From: Pontibacter chinhatensis
GTDB taxonomy: Bacteria; Bacteroidota; Bacteroidia; Cytophagales; Hymenobacteraceae
DNA length: 64,000 nt
NCBI RefSeq assembly: GCF_900113285.1
Contig: NZ_FOOT01000001.1
Span: 744,001 to 808,000 of the forward strand
Reading direction: 5' to 3'
Position numbers and translations under genes: made by a program. Positions 33,406-42,404 of the stretch are shown piece by piece (positions within the stretch are counted from its first letter, which is position 1; the number at the start of each line of letters is the position of its first letter). Under the pieces are notes generated by a model. That model saw only the letters and a list, made by a program, of their open reading frames with translations, searched no databases and was not told where the DNA came from.

Positions 33406-36400
33406 ATGAGAACAACTTTACTTGCTCTAATTTTTCTGTGTATTTCTGTTTCTGCTGCCCTTGCGCAAGACTACAAGCTCGGTTACGTCATCGGGAACAC
33501 TGTTTCCTTTCCCTACGATATCACCGTTGGCCCAGACAATAAATTATACCTTGCCGATGATTACAGCACACGCGTTTTCAGCCTCTCCGGCACTATGCTG
33601 GACGAGTACCATCTGACCGGTCGCTACCATGACTCGAACTCGCACATGGCAACCAGCCTGGACAGCGAGGGAAACATGTACACCATCAGCTTTGGCAGCC
33701 GCATCCAGAAGATTAGTCCTGACAACGAGATACTACTCAGCTTTGGAGAAGAAGGCAGCTTACCCGGCCAACTAAATGATCCCAAAGCCTTAGTCGTAAC
33801 CAAAGACGGCACCATCATCATAGCTGACACAGAAAACCACCGTATTCAAAAGTTCGATCAGCAGGGAAATCTGCTTTCCGTGATTGGGAGTTTTGGAGAG
33901 CTGCCCGGGCAATTCAACTTGCCAAACAGCCTTGCCCTCGATAAGGAAGAGAACCTGTACGTAACCGACCCCTATAATGCCCGCATTCAGATATTTGATA
34001 AGACCGGCAAACTCCTCACGTATTTCGGTAGTGGCTGGGCAATTTATCCTGATGATATCGCCTTAGATGCGGAAGGGTATGTCTATATAACCGAGCTTTC
34101 TTCCCATCAGGTTATTAAGTTTGATACTACCGGGTACTGGCATATGAACTTCGGGTCTGAAGGAACCGGGAACGGTCAGTTTACCGGCTCTAGTATGAGC
34201 CTGACTTTGGACGCGGAAGGAAACATATATGTAGCCGACAGGGGTAATGATAGCCGTGTTCAAAAGTTTTCTCCGGAAGGCGAGTTCCTGTTAGATTTCG
34301 GCAATTTCAGAAGCAGAAGCGCCGATAAACTGTACCCCTATGCCATCAAGTCGGACCAAGTGGGGAATTACTATGTTGCGTTCAGCAATGGTATCATCCA
34401 GAAGTATGACACGGAAGGAAACTTATTGTTCGCCTTTGGAGGCAAGGGCACGGACAACGGAAAGTTTACAAGCCAGATTACAAGTATGGAAATAGATCAG
34501 GCAGGTAACCTTTACGTGCTTTCGAAGGAGACTGCGGGCAGCGTTCAAAAGTTCACGCCAAACGGTGTGTTTATCTCCAGGTTTGCGCCTGCTTCCAGCA
34601 CTGGCACAGCGAGCCCAACAGCCTTAGCCAACCCAATATACCTTAAACTGGACCCGCAGGGTAATACCTATGTCTCTGATGACATCTATCTATACCAGTT
34701 TAGCCCTGATGGGAAGCTTGTAAAAAGACAATCCTATGTCAACAATGAAACCGGTGCACCTATTAGTTTTAAGGAAGGCGTGTTTAACAGCCGGCTTAAG
34801 TTCAGTATAGATAAAGAAGGGGTGCTTTACATTTTACTTGTCCGGAAATCTAAAAAGTTTACGCTGAATGGCGAGTTCCTAGGAGACTTTGTGCCACCAA
34901 ACGCTTATCCGGACGGGTTTACGGCCTATGATATGGATTTTGACGGGCAAAACAACATGTACCTTTCCAACTGGGGGCACATTTACAAGTATGATGCCCA
35001 TACAAAAGCCCTGGTGGGAAGTTCAAGGAACTACTCCTATATCTTCCACATTCTCCAAAATTCTTTTTCGGTAAACAAGTTGGGTTCCCGTATCCTCGTA
35101 TTAAGCCCGAACAATACAGTAGCAAGCTTTACGAACAACAAGCCAATTACCCTGCCCGACACGAACAATATAACCGGTACTGTATATCACGACAAGAACA
35201 ATAACTGCACGTTCGACGAGAACGACAGCCCACTTTCGGGGATTTTAGTCGAGGCCACCCCTGGGCCTTACTATTCGTTTTCGGACAATAACGGCAATTA
35301 TTCACTACCCGTTGGCTCCGGAGCCTATCAGGTAAAGCAAATCTTGCCAGCAAAAGAGGCTACTAAAAAAATCGTTGCCTGCCAGGACGAAGCCGTACAA
35401 GTAACTTTCTCATCGCTTGGGCAGACCCAAACGCTTCACCATGGCAACCAGGTCACCCTCTCCCCTCACCTCTCCGTCAGCGTCTCCTCCGACCGCCGCC
35501 GGCGCTGCTTCGAGAGCACGACCACCGTGCGTTACCTAAATTCCGGATTTGCCACGGCCCCCGATGCCAAAGTATACTTGCAACTGCCTTCCGAGGTAGA
35601 GTTGCTCTCCGCGGATAAAGCTTATATACGCCTTTCTGACGGGACCTATGAATTCGCTGTCGGCGACCTGGCGGCCGGGCAGCAGGGCACCATCACCATC
35701 ACAGACATCGTGACCTGCGGCGATGAGAGCGTGCGCGGCCGCACCGTCTGCACCCGCGCCTGGATCACGCCATCGAACAACGCGCCCGCCCAACCCACGC
35801 CAACGGTTACCATCACGGGCCGCTGCGACTCCCAGACAGGGATGATCCGCTTTGTGATCAGAAACTCGGGCAAGGCTGCTATGGATAAACACGAGCTGTT
35901 CCGCAAGTACAGGGATGGCAGGCTGGCCTCCGTGGAGCAGTTCCAGCTGGCTGCCGGCGACAGCATGGTGCTCTGGGTGCCTTCCATGGGCTATACCTGG
36001 CGCCTGGAGGCGGACCAGCCGGAAGGCAACGGTGACAATAAAACAGCTAGTGTCACGATGGAGGCCTGTACCGACGCCACTTCGTCATCTGTCAGCTCCG
36101 GCCTGGTCAACCTGATGCCAACAGACGACGAGGAGGCCGAGGTGTCGGAAGAGTGCCTGCTTATCACCGACTCCTTCGACCCGAACGACAAGCTGGTAAC
36201 GCCGGTTGGAAGGACAGAAGAAAACTATACGCCCACCAACACGGCGCTCAAGTATAAAATCCGCTTCCAGAACACGGGAACCGACGTGGCCTACCGCGTG
36301 GTGGTCGTGGACACGCTCTCCGAGCACCTGGACCTGAGCACGCTGCAGCTGGGGGCTGCGTCGCACACGCATCGCTTTGAGGTGAGCGGCAAGGGCCGGC

Positions 36401-37899
36401 CCGTACTTACCTGGACCTTCGACAACATCATGCTGCCCGACTCCACGGCCGATGAACCCGGCAGCCACGGCTACATCCAGTTCAGCATCAAACCAAAAGC
36501 AGACCTGCCCGAGAAGACCGCTGTGGAGAACTTTGCCAACATTTTCTTCGACTTTAACTCCCCTGTCCGCACCAACGTTACCCTCAACCGCATCTACGAC
36601 ATGCCGCCCGTGGTGGACGAGGCAGTGCGGGTGCACCTGGAGGATGTGCTGGCCACGCCATCCATAGCAGCCTTTGAACCTGCTGCGGGTAAAGTGGGCG
36701 CAGAAGTCACCATCACGGGCAAACGCTTTGCCTCCACCCCCACCGACAACAAAGTATACCTGAACGGCACAGCTGCTACCGTGGTCAGCGCCACGGGCTC
36801 AGAACTGCGCATACTCGTGCCTGCAGGCGCTGCGACAGGGGCCCTGAAAGTTATTACCCCGGACGGCGGTGTAACTGCCTCAGAAGCCTTTGAAGTATAC
36901 CAGCCGCCTGTGCTTAACTCCTACAGCCCGGCGGAGGGCATGGTGGGAAATATAATTAACCTGCACGGGCTGCACGTGCTGCCAGAACTGATAGAGGCTG
37001 TAAAACTCGGCGACCTTGATTGCGAGATTGTCCACCACCAGGACAACACCGTGTCCGTGCAGGTGCCTGCCGGAGCCGTGACAGGCCCCTTCTCCATCCG
37101 CACCAAAGGGGGCGAGACGGAGAACATCACCCCTTTTACCGTCTGGTACAGGCCTGCCATCAGCAGCCTGAGCCAGGAGAGCGGCATCGTGGGGGACACG
37201 TTCACCATCACGGGCGAGAACTTTACCGCTGACAAAGCCCGGATTCTTGTGCATTTCGGGCTGGTGAAGGCGCAGGTGCTGGAGGCAAGCCCCGGGCACC
37301 TGGTAGTGCAGGTGCCGGAGCAGGCCGACTCTAATGTACTGGTGGTGGAGACACCGGGCGGCCCGGCCTTTGCCACGTTCGAGGTGATTCCGGGGCCGAG
37401 GTTCTCAGCCATGCAGCCGGCAAAGGGAAGCGTAGGCACAGTGGTGGAGATCAGCGGACAGCACTTCGGGGTAAGAGGGCTGCAGGATAAAATAGCCTTT
37501 AACGGGCAGGAAGCGCTGGTGCTGGAAGCCTCCGGCGACAGGTATAAGGTCAGGGTGCCACGCGGTGCCACCACAGGCAAGGTACAGATAACGGGCTATG
37601 GCGGTAAGGCGCACAGCTCTGCAGACTTTGTGGTGGAAGACCTGACGCTGGCCGAGGCTGTCATCATCTCCCCGAACCCAAGCAACGGCAGCTTCACACT
37701 GGACCTGAACCGCGCTGATTTTGATGTGCAGCAGCTGCAGGTATACAATAGCCTGGGACAGCTAGTGCTAGAGCAACGTGTAGCTACACCTCGGCCAGAC
37801 ATGTTGCACGTGCGTCTACCCAAATCACAGGCTGGTATTTACCTGGTGCACCTGCACACCAACCACGGCCTGTTTACTTACAAACTGTACGTGCGTTAG
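33406..37899 (+). CDS. Very large secreted beta-propeller / IPT-domain protein with T9SS sorting tail
   Basis: A 1497-residue surface or extracellular protein. It has a signal peptide (MRTTLLALIFLCISVSAALAQ), then NHL-type propeller repeats (about 25-580; many LYVTDPYNARIQIFDKTG-like blades), an SdrD B-like domain (about 588-665, GTVYHDKNNNCTFDEND), a DUF11/DUF7619-like region (about 690-1065, including FDPNDK at about 924), four IPT/TIG domains (starting about 1083, 1166, 1248, 1329) and a C-terminal type A sorting domain (about 1418-1497, ISPNPSNGSFTLDL ... GIYLVHL). The tail marks export by the type IX system. The role is not known; adhesion or carbohydrate/protein binding is plausible. 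Base composition changes near 35450: the propeller half is AT-richer than the C-terminal half, suggesting a mosaic gene. Confidence 0.9.
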   Translation: MRTTLLALIFLCISVSAALAQDYKLGYVIGNTVSFPYDITVGPDNKLYLADDYSTRVFSLSGTMLDEYHLTGRYHDSNSHMATSLDSEGNMYTISFGSRIQKISPDNEILLSFGEEGSLPGQLNDPKALVVTKDGTIIIADTENHRIQKFDQQGNLLSVIGSFGELPGQFNLPNSLALDKEENLYVTDPYNARIQIFDKTGKLLTYFGSGWAIYPDDIALDAEGYVYITELSSHQVIKFDTTGYWHMNFGSEGTGNGQFTGSSMSLTLDAEGNIYVADRGNDSRVQKFSPEGEFLLDFGNFRSRSADKLYPYAIKSDQVGNYYVAFSNGIIQKYDTEGNLLFAFGGKGTDNGKFTSQITSMEIDQAGNLYVLSKETAGSVQKFTPNGVFISRFAPASSTGTASPTALANPIYLKLDPQGNTYVSDDIYLYQFSPDGKLVKRQSYVNNETGAPISFKEGVFNSRLKFSIDKEGVLYILLVRKSKKFTLNGEFLGDFVPPNAYPDGFTAYDMDFDGQNNMYLSNWGHIYKYDAHTKALVGSSRNYSYIFHILQNSFSVNKLGSRILVLSPNNTVASFTNNKPITLPDTNNITGTVYHDKNNNCTFDENDSPLSGILVEATPGPYYSFSDNNGNYSLPVGSGAYQVKQILPAKEATKKIVACQDEAVQVTFSSLGQTQTLHHGNQVTLSPHLSVSVSSDRRRRCFESTTTVRYLNSGFATAPDAKVYLQLPSEVELLSADKAYIRLSDGTYEFAVGDLAAGQQGTITITDIVTCGDESVRGRTVCTRAWITPSNNAPAQPTPTVTITGRCDSQTGMIRFVIRNSGKAAMDKHELFRKYRDGRLASVEQFQLAAGDSMVLWVPSMGYTWRLEADQPEGNGDNKTASVTMEACTDATSSSVSSGLVNLMPTDDEEAEVSEECLLITDSFDPNDKLVTPVGRTEENYTPTNTALKYKIRFQNTGTDVAYRVVVVDTLSEHLDLSTLQLGAASHTHRFEVSGKGRPVLTWTFDNIMLPDSTADEPGSHGYIQFSIKPKADLPEKTAVENFANIFFDFNSPVRTNVTLNRIYDMPPVVDEAVRVHLEDVLATPSIAAFEPAAGKVGAEVTITGKRFASTPTDNKVYLNGTAATVVSATGSELRILVPAGAATGALKVITPDGGVTASEAFEVYQPPVLNSYSPAEGMVGNIINLHGLHVLPELIEAVKLGDLDCEIVHHQDNTVSVQVPAGAVTGPFSIRTKGGETENITPFTVWYRPAISSLSQESGIVGDTFTITGENFTADKARILVHFGLVKAQVLEASPGHLVVQVPEQADSNVLVVETPGGPAFATFEVIPGPRFSAMQPAKGSVGTVVEISGQHFGVRGLQDKIAFNGQEALVLEASGDRYKVRVPRGATTGKVQITGYGGKAHSSADFVVEDLTLAEAVIISPNPSNGSFTLDLNRADFDVQQLQVYNSLGQLVLEQRVATPRPDMLHVRLPKSQAGIYLVHLHTNHGLFTYKLYVR

Positions 37900-37924
37900 C
37901 CGATACTGCAGCATACAATAATTC

Positions 37925-37954
37925 AAAGGGCCGGTATAACTACCGGCCTTTTGA
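37925..37954 (+). terminator. Terminator between converging genes
   Basis: Stem AAGGGCCGGTA / TACCGGCCTT with a TAAC loop, followed by TTGATTT. It lies between the large surface protein and the EcsC gene and could serve both. Confidence 0.8.
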
Positions 37955-37969
37955 TTTATTATAAGTTTA

Positions 37970-38707
37970 CTACTGCAGCAGATACCCCTGCTCTTTCCAG
38001 CGCATGCGGTAGGCGTTCATGGCCGTCTCGCCCAGCTTGGTGACGAGGCGGTAGTTGACCACGGCCCCTATCGGAGCGCCTATCACCGGAATCAGCTGCG
38101 CCATTTTAGCCAGGTCGATGTAATCGCGGTACTCCTGCTGCAGGCTACGCCAGTCGAAGGCATTGATATCCTCCGGCAAGAGCTCTTTTTGTGTCTCCCA
38201 GTCGGCCAGGTGGCGGTAGACGTTGCGGCGGTGCTGCTGGGAGCTAAAGGCAAGTTCGAAGATGTGCAGCAGGTACACCCGCTCGCGGTAATCCCGCACG
38301 TCGTAGCCATAGCTGGCGGCAATATCGTAGAGGAGCTTTAGTTTGAGGCTTAGCAGCAGCGGGAAATCGACCAGGCCTAGGAAAATGCCGCCCGCACCGG
38401 TTACGCCTCCTTCGGCCGCAGCCGCCTGCTGGTAGTACTTTATCTGCCCACGCACTTGTGCCTCCCGAACCTCCAGGGGTGCCTGCTCCAGCGGCTTCTG
38501 CGAGATATACTCCGCCCCAAACAATACGCCCCGGATCATCTGCTTCATGGCCGCTGTAATGGCTCGATGCACTTTCTCCGGTATATAGCTGTTTATCTTC
38601 ACCTGTGTCTTATGAGCCAGATCGTTGAAGAAGGAGGGTTCGCGCTGCACTTCGTACTGCCACCGCCGCAGCTCATACATAGCCTGTGTTTCGTAGGGAG
38701 AAGGCAT
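37970..38707 (-). CDS. EcsC family protein
   Basis: A 245-residue protein of the EcsC family, named after a Bacillus ABC-transporter operon gene. The glycine-rich central segment GGVTGAGGIFLGLVDFPLLLSLKLKLLYDIAASYGYD (about 120-155), written here in part, and the C-terminal LIPVIGAPIGAVVNYRLVTKLG are typical. It is probably membrane-associated. Biochemical function unknown. It sits 3' of the mla operon on the same strand but is separated from it by a terminator, so it is a separate unit. Confidence 0.85.
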   Translation of the reverse strand: MPSPYETQAMYELRRWQYEVQREPSFFNDLAHKTQVKINSYIPEKVHRAITAAMKQMIRGVLFGAEYISQKPLEQAPLEVREAQVRGQIKYYQQAAAAEGGVTGAGGIFLGLVDFPLLLSLKLKLLYDIAASYGYDVRDYRERVYLLHIFELAFSSQQHRRNVYRHLADWETQKELLPEDINAFDWRSLQQEYRDYIDLAKMAQLIPVIGAPIGAVVNYRLVTKLGETAMNAYRMRWKEQGYLLQ

Positions 38708-38837
38708 GGGAGTTGGTGAGGTTAGAGAGTTTAGGAGTTAGAAAGTTAAAAAGTTTGGGAGTTGTAGAGACGCAACACTTTGCGTCTTTTTAGTCATTCG
38801 TTATACTTTGTATCTACGATATCGGGTACTAAGCGGG

Positions 38838-38879
38838 ATAAAGTATAAAAGCCGGCAAATGCCGGCTTTTATACTTTAT
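38838..38879 (-). terminator. Terminator of the mla operon built from an inverted AAGTATA pair
   Basis: A perfect 19-bp stem, ATAAAGTATAAAAGCCGGC with an AAAT loop, starting 5 bp after the mlaD stop. The outer stem is the AAAGTATAAA word and its complement, the inner stem is GC-rich. Confidence 0.88.
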
Positions 38880-38883
38880 ACTT

Positions 38884-39912
38884 CTAATTTTCTTGCTTTA
38901 CAGGGATTTGCTCAGTTTGCTGCTGTTGCTCCTGGGCTTTCTCGGCAGCTTTGCGCTGCTCTTTTTCCCTTTTCCTGAAGAAGCCGCGCAGCAGGAAATT
39001 ACTTTGCATGGCCTCCATGTTCTCGTCCAGCTTCTCGGTGCTGGTTTCCAGGTTTTGCATGGTGCTCTGCAGCTGACGGGCAAACTCAGGGTCGTTCAGC
39101 AACACACCTACGGCATTATTGTCGTTGTTAACCTTGGAGCTTGCCTGCTCCAGGTTCTGCACCATCTGGGTAGCCGACTGCGTGGCTTTCTCCAGTTCTG
39201 TCATGGATTGCTGCAGCCTGCTAAAGACAACAGTATCTGTCAGCAGTTCGTCGGCCAGGCCACCGTTTGTGTTCAGCTTCCGGCTAAAGCGGCTCAGCTC
39301 CTGCGACGCGCGGGAGGCGTTGCGGGAGGTATTCTCCAGGCTGGCCACCATGTTCCTGAAATCCTTTGCCAGTGTAGTGTCGGTCAGCAACGTTCCTACA
39401 GTACCCTCTCCACGCACCAGCTTTTCACTTATCAAGCTAAAGTTACCTGTAATGGTTGCCAGGTTCTCGTTGTTCTGCTGCAGCTTTTTCATGATGTCGT
39501 CGGTGTTCATGCCGGGCTCGGCAGCAAGAATAGCCCCATCCTGCACGGCAGGTCTTGAAGGTGTGCCGCCAATTATCTCGATGATCCTGTTGCCAATAAG
39601 GCTTTCCGAACTTACACGGGCCCTGGAGTCCTGGCGGATATACTTCTGGGCTTCCTGCTCGATGTTCATCACTACCTTCACCTGCGCCTCGCCAAAAAGC
39701 TCAATCCCTTTCACGGTGCCGATCTTCACGCCGGAGAACCATACGTTATTGCCCACCTTCAGGCCTTCCACATCATCAAACACCGTACTTACGGTGATGC
39801 TCTCTATAAACCGTTTCTGCTGGCCACCAAGTGTCAGGATACCGATCACGAAAATCACGATGGCTATCAGGACAAAGATGCCCACCATGATGGAACGTTT
39901 ATTTTCTGTCAT
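38884..39912 (-). CDS. mlaD: MlaD family (MCE) lipid-transport protein
   Basis: A 342-residue periplasmic substrate-binding component of an Mla-type phospholipid transporter. One N-terminal membrane anchor (about 8-28, SIMVGIFVLIAIVIFVIGIL) is followed by the MCE domain (about 38-115, DDVEGLKVGNNVWFSGVKIGTVKGI), then a long helical coiled-coil region (about 140-320), typical of longer MlaD proteins, and a Gln-rich end. It is the third gene of mlaE-mlaF-mlaD, 9 bp after the ATPase gene. Confidence 0.92.
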   Translation of the reverse strand: MTENKRSIMVGIFVLIAIVIFVIGILTLGGQQKRFIESITVSTVFDDVEGLKVGNNVWFSGVKIGTVKGIELFGEAQVKVVMNIEQEAQKYIRQDSRARVSSESLIGNRIIEIIGGTPSRPAVQDGAILAAEPGMNTDDIMKKLQQNNENLATITGNFSLISEKLVRGEGTVGTLLTDTTLAKDFRNMVASLENTSRNASRASQELSRFSRKLNTNGGLADELLTDTVVFSRLQQSMTELEKATQSATQMVQNLEQASSKVNNDNNAVGVLLNDPEFARQLQSTMQNLETSTEKLDENMEAMQSNFLLRGFFRKREKEQRKAAEKAQEQQQQTEQIPVKQEN

Positions 39913-39921
39913 TTTTATACT

Positions 39922-40695
39922 TTAGTTAACAAAGTTGTAGTCGTAAAACATTTTCACCCGCTCATCATCCGAGTTAAACACCTCCTCAAAGGTGCCCTGC
40001 CGCTGAAACTGCCCGTCCAGCAGCATCACCACGCGGTCGCCTACGGCACGGGCGCAGGTAAGGTCGTGGGTGATGATAATGGAAGAGGTATTGAAACGCT
40101 CCTGCACATCGTTTATCAGCGCGTTGATCTCGATACAGGTGATTGGATCCAGGCCGGCAGTGGGCTCATCGTAGAGCATGATCTCCGGCTTAAGTATAAG
40201 CGTGCGGGCAATACCGATGCGTTTGCGCTGGCCACCGGAAAGCTCAGACGGCATCTGGTTGATGGCTTGCAGCAGCCCTACACCGTCCAGCACGAAATGT
40301 ATCCTGCGGTCGCGCTCCGCCTTGGTGAGCGACTTGGAGTTGCGGACAAGCGGGAACTCCAGGTTCTCATACACAGTCATACTATCATACAAGGCACTGT
40401 TCTGAAACGAGAACCCCACCTTCAGGCGCAACTGCTCCAGCTCTTTGGTCGACAGCTTATCCACCTCCTGGCCCAGCACCTTTACCATCCCCTCATCAGG
40501 GGTAAGCAAACCGGAAATAATCTTAATCAGAACAGACTTGCCCGTTCCGGAGCGGCCCAGCACCACCAGGTTTTCGCCCTGGTACAGGTCCAGATCCACG
40601 CCCTTCAGTACCTCGAAATCATCAAAGGCCTTTTTAAGCCCCTTAATTTCGATTACCTTATTATCGTAAATTATGTTTGGATTGATCTTCTTCAT
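39922..40695 (-). CDS. mlaF: ABC transporter ATP-binding protein (MlaF)
   Basis: The 257-residue ATPase of the lipid transporter. Walker A GRSGTGKS (about 48-55), signature LSGGQRKR (about 152), Walker B IMLYDEP and the switch His in ITHDL are intact. It is 9 bp from both neighbours, so the three genes are one operon. The MlaF family is recognised mainly from the MlaE/MlaD context. The direction of lipid transport cannot be told. Confidence 0.95.
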   Translation of the reverse strand: MKKINPNIIYDNKVIEIKGLKKAFDDFEVLKGVDLDLYQGENLVVLGRSGTGKSVLIKIISGLLTPDEGMVKVLGQEVDKLSTKELEQLRLKVGFSFQNSALYDSMTVYENLEFPLVRNSKSLTKAERDRRIHFVLDGVGLLQAINQMPSELSGGQRKRIGIARTLILKPEIMLYDEPTAGLDPITCIEINALINDVQERFNTSSIIITHDLTCARAVGDRVVMLLDGQFQRQGTFEEVFNSDDERVKMFYDYNFVN

Positions 40696-40704
40696 ACTTC
40701 CCGC

Positions 40705-41520
40705 TTACATAGCCCGGAACAGGTTGATTATCTGCAACGACAATAATTCCTCGATAAAAACAAGGAACATGGCCGTTACCACCGATGAGTTGGCTGCCTT
40801 GCCCACGCCCTCGGTTCCTTTAGACGAATAATACCCCTTGTAGCAGCCTACCATGCCTATCGTGAAACCGAAAATAAAGGTCTTGATGATGGAGGAGAAG
40901 ATATCGAGGAAGGAAATGGCCTCAAAAACCTGTGTGATGTAGGTGGTAAAGCTTGTCAGCTCATTCTGGTTCACGTTGAGGTAGGCCCCCATCAGGGAAA
41001 CAAAAACGGTGTAGATCATCAGTGCCGGCACCATAAAGGTAGTAGCCAGCACACGCGTCACCACCAGGTAGTTAAAGGGGTTGGTAGCCGATACCTCCAT
41101 GGCATCAATCTGCTCGGTTACGCGCATCGACCCAAGCTCTGCTCCGATAGCAGACCCCACCCGGCCGGCGGCGATAATGGCCGTTACCAGCGGGGCCAGT
41201 GCCCGCACAATGGCAATAGAAACCAGCGAGGGCAGCCAGGAGGTAGCCCCAAATTCAGAAAGGGACGGCCTGGACTGGTTGGTAAATACAATACCGATGA
41301 TGAAGCCAGTGAGTGAGATAAGCGGCAAAGACCGGACACCTACCTCATAGCATTGGCGCACCACCTCCTTAAACTCGTAAGGTGGCACAAACACCTCTTT
41401 AAAAAACCGGACGTGGAAAGCATAAATCTTGTACAGCTCCAGAAAAATGCGGTCTATACGCCGTGATACAAAGTAATTACGCTTTCTGCCGGTTCCGGCA
41501 TTATTATCTTTTAACTCCAT
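40705..41520 (-). CDS. mlaE: MlaE family ABC transporter permease
   Basis: A 271-residue inner-membrane permease with five or six hydrophobic segments. It has the MlaE signature AIVRALAPLVTAIIAAGRVGSAIGAELGSM (about 105-135; only part shown here is diagnostic), and the following EQIDAMEVSATNPFNYLV is equally conserved. First gene of the mla operon. Mla systems maintain outer-membrane lipid asymmetry. Confidence 0.94.
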   Translation of the reverse strand: MELKDNNAGTGRKRNYFVSRRIDRIFLELYKIYAFHVRFFKEVFVPPYEFKEVVRQCYEVGVRSLPLISLTGFIIGIVFTNQSRPSLSEFGATSWLPSLVSIAIVRALAPLVTAIIAAGRVGSAIGAELGSMRVTEQIDAMEVSATNPFNYLVVTRVLATTFMVPALMIYTVFVSLMGAYLNVNQNELTSFTTYITQVFEAISFLDIFSSIIKTFIFGFTIGMVGCYKGYYSSKGTEGVGKAANSSVVTAMFLVFIEELLSLQIINLFRAM

Positions 41521-41783
41521 TAAGGTCTGTATCCAGTATGTATCTTAAGCCCCTCGGGCTGCTAACGAGCAGCTAAATTAAGTATTTTTACTATGTAGGG
41601 AATGGTAAAACCCGATATTCTTCGATTTTAGCTATTCCTATACGCCATTTATCCCAAACTGTGTTTTTAATGAACTTGTTTATGATTATAAATTATTTTC
41701 CAGCATGCATTACGCTGGGCTGCCTGCTTTAAGCAGCCAGCGCGCGTACTTACCCGTACACGGGAAAAACAAAGTATAAAACT

Positions 41784-42251
41784 ATGGAAACAACATATAA
41801 AGCACTTGCAATGGGTGCCCTGGCAGGCATGCGCAGCCTATCGGCTCCGGCATTATTAAGCAGGGCCTTGCTGGATAAACACAACAACAGCTTATCGGGT
41901 ACACCTTTCGAGTTTCTGCAGCACAGGTATGTGGCCAACACGCTTACCGGGCTCGCCGCCACCGAACTGCTGGGCGACAAGCTGCCCATGGCCCCGGATC
42001 GGACAATAGCACCTTCCCTGCTGATGCGGGCAGCCTCAGGAGCAGCAGTTGGTGCCGTGGTATACGCTGGCCGCCATAAAAGTATAGCGGAGGGGGCCGC
42101 GCTGGGTGCGGTGGCAGCTGTGGCAGCCACATATGCCAGTTTTTACCTGCGCAAGTTCCTCTGCAAGAAAACCGACATAGCCGACCCTATTATCGGAGCT
42201 TTGGAAGATGCGCTTGTGGTAGCCAGCGGCCTGAAGGCTGCCAAGGCGTAA
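41784..42251 (+). CDS. DUF4126 family membrane protein
   Basis: A 155-residue hydrophobic protein with several Ala/Gly-rich segments: ALAMGALAGMRSLSAPALL at the start, AASGAAVGAVVYAG, and a C-terminal DPIIGALEDALVVASGLK. This fits DUF4126, a small membrane family of unknown function. It stands alone. The start at 41784 follows an AAAGTATAAA word. Confidence 0.78.
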   Translation: METTYKALAMGALAGMRSLSAPALLSRALLDKHNNSLSGTPFEFLQHRYVANTLTGLAATELLGDKLPMAPDRTIAPSLLMRAASGAAVGAVVYAGRHKSIAEGAALGAVAAVAATYASFYLRKFLCKKTDIADPIIGALEDALVVASGLKAAKA

Positions 42252-42404
42252 GCCGCTCTATACTTTATACTTAAAAACTGCTGTTGCCCCCATACGTATG
42301 TCAAACACCTGCAGCAGCGTTAGATTTGGTGTAAATGTATAACGGCCGCCTTGACTGGAGGCTGCGAAATAGCTATACTTAACCTGATTTTAAAAGAAGA
42401 CTAT

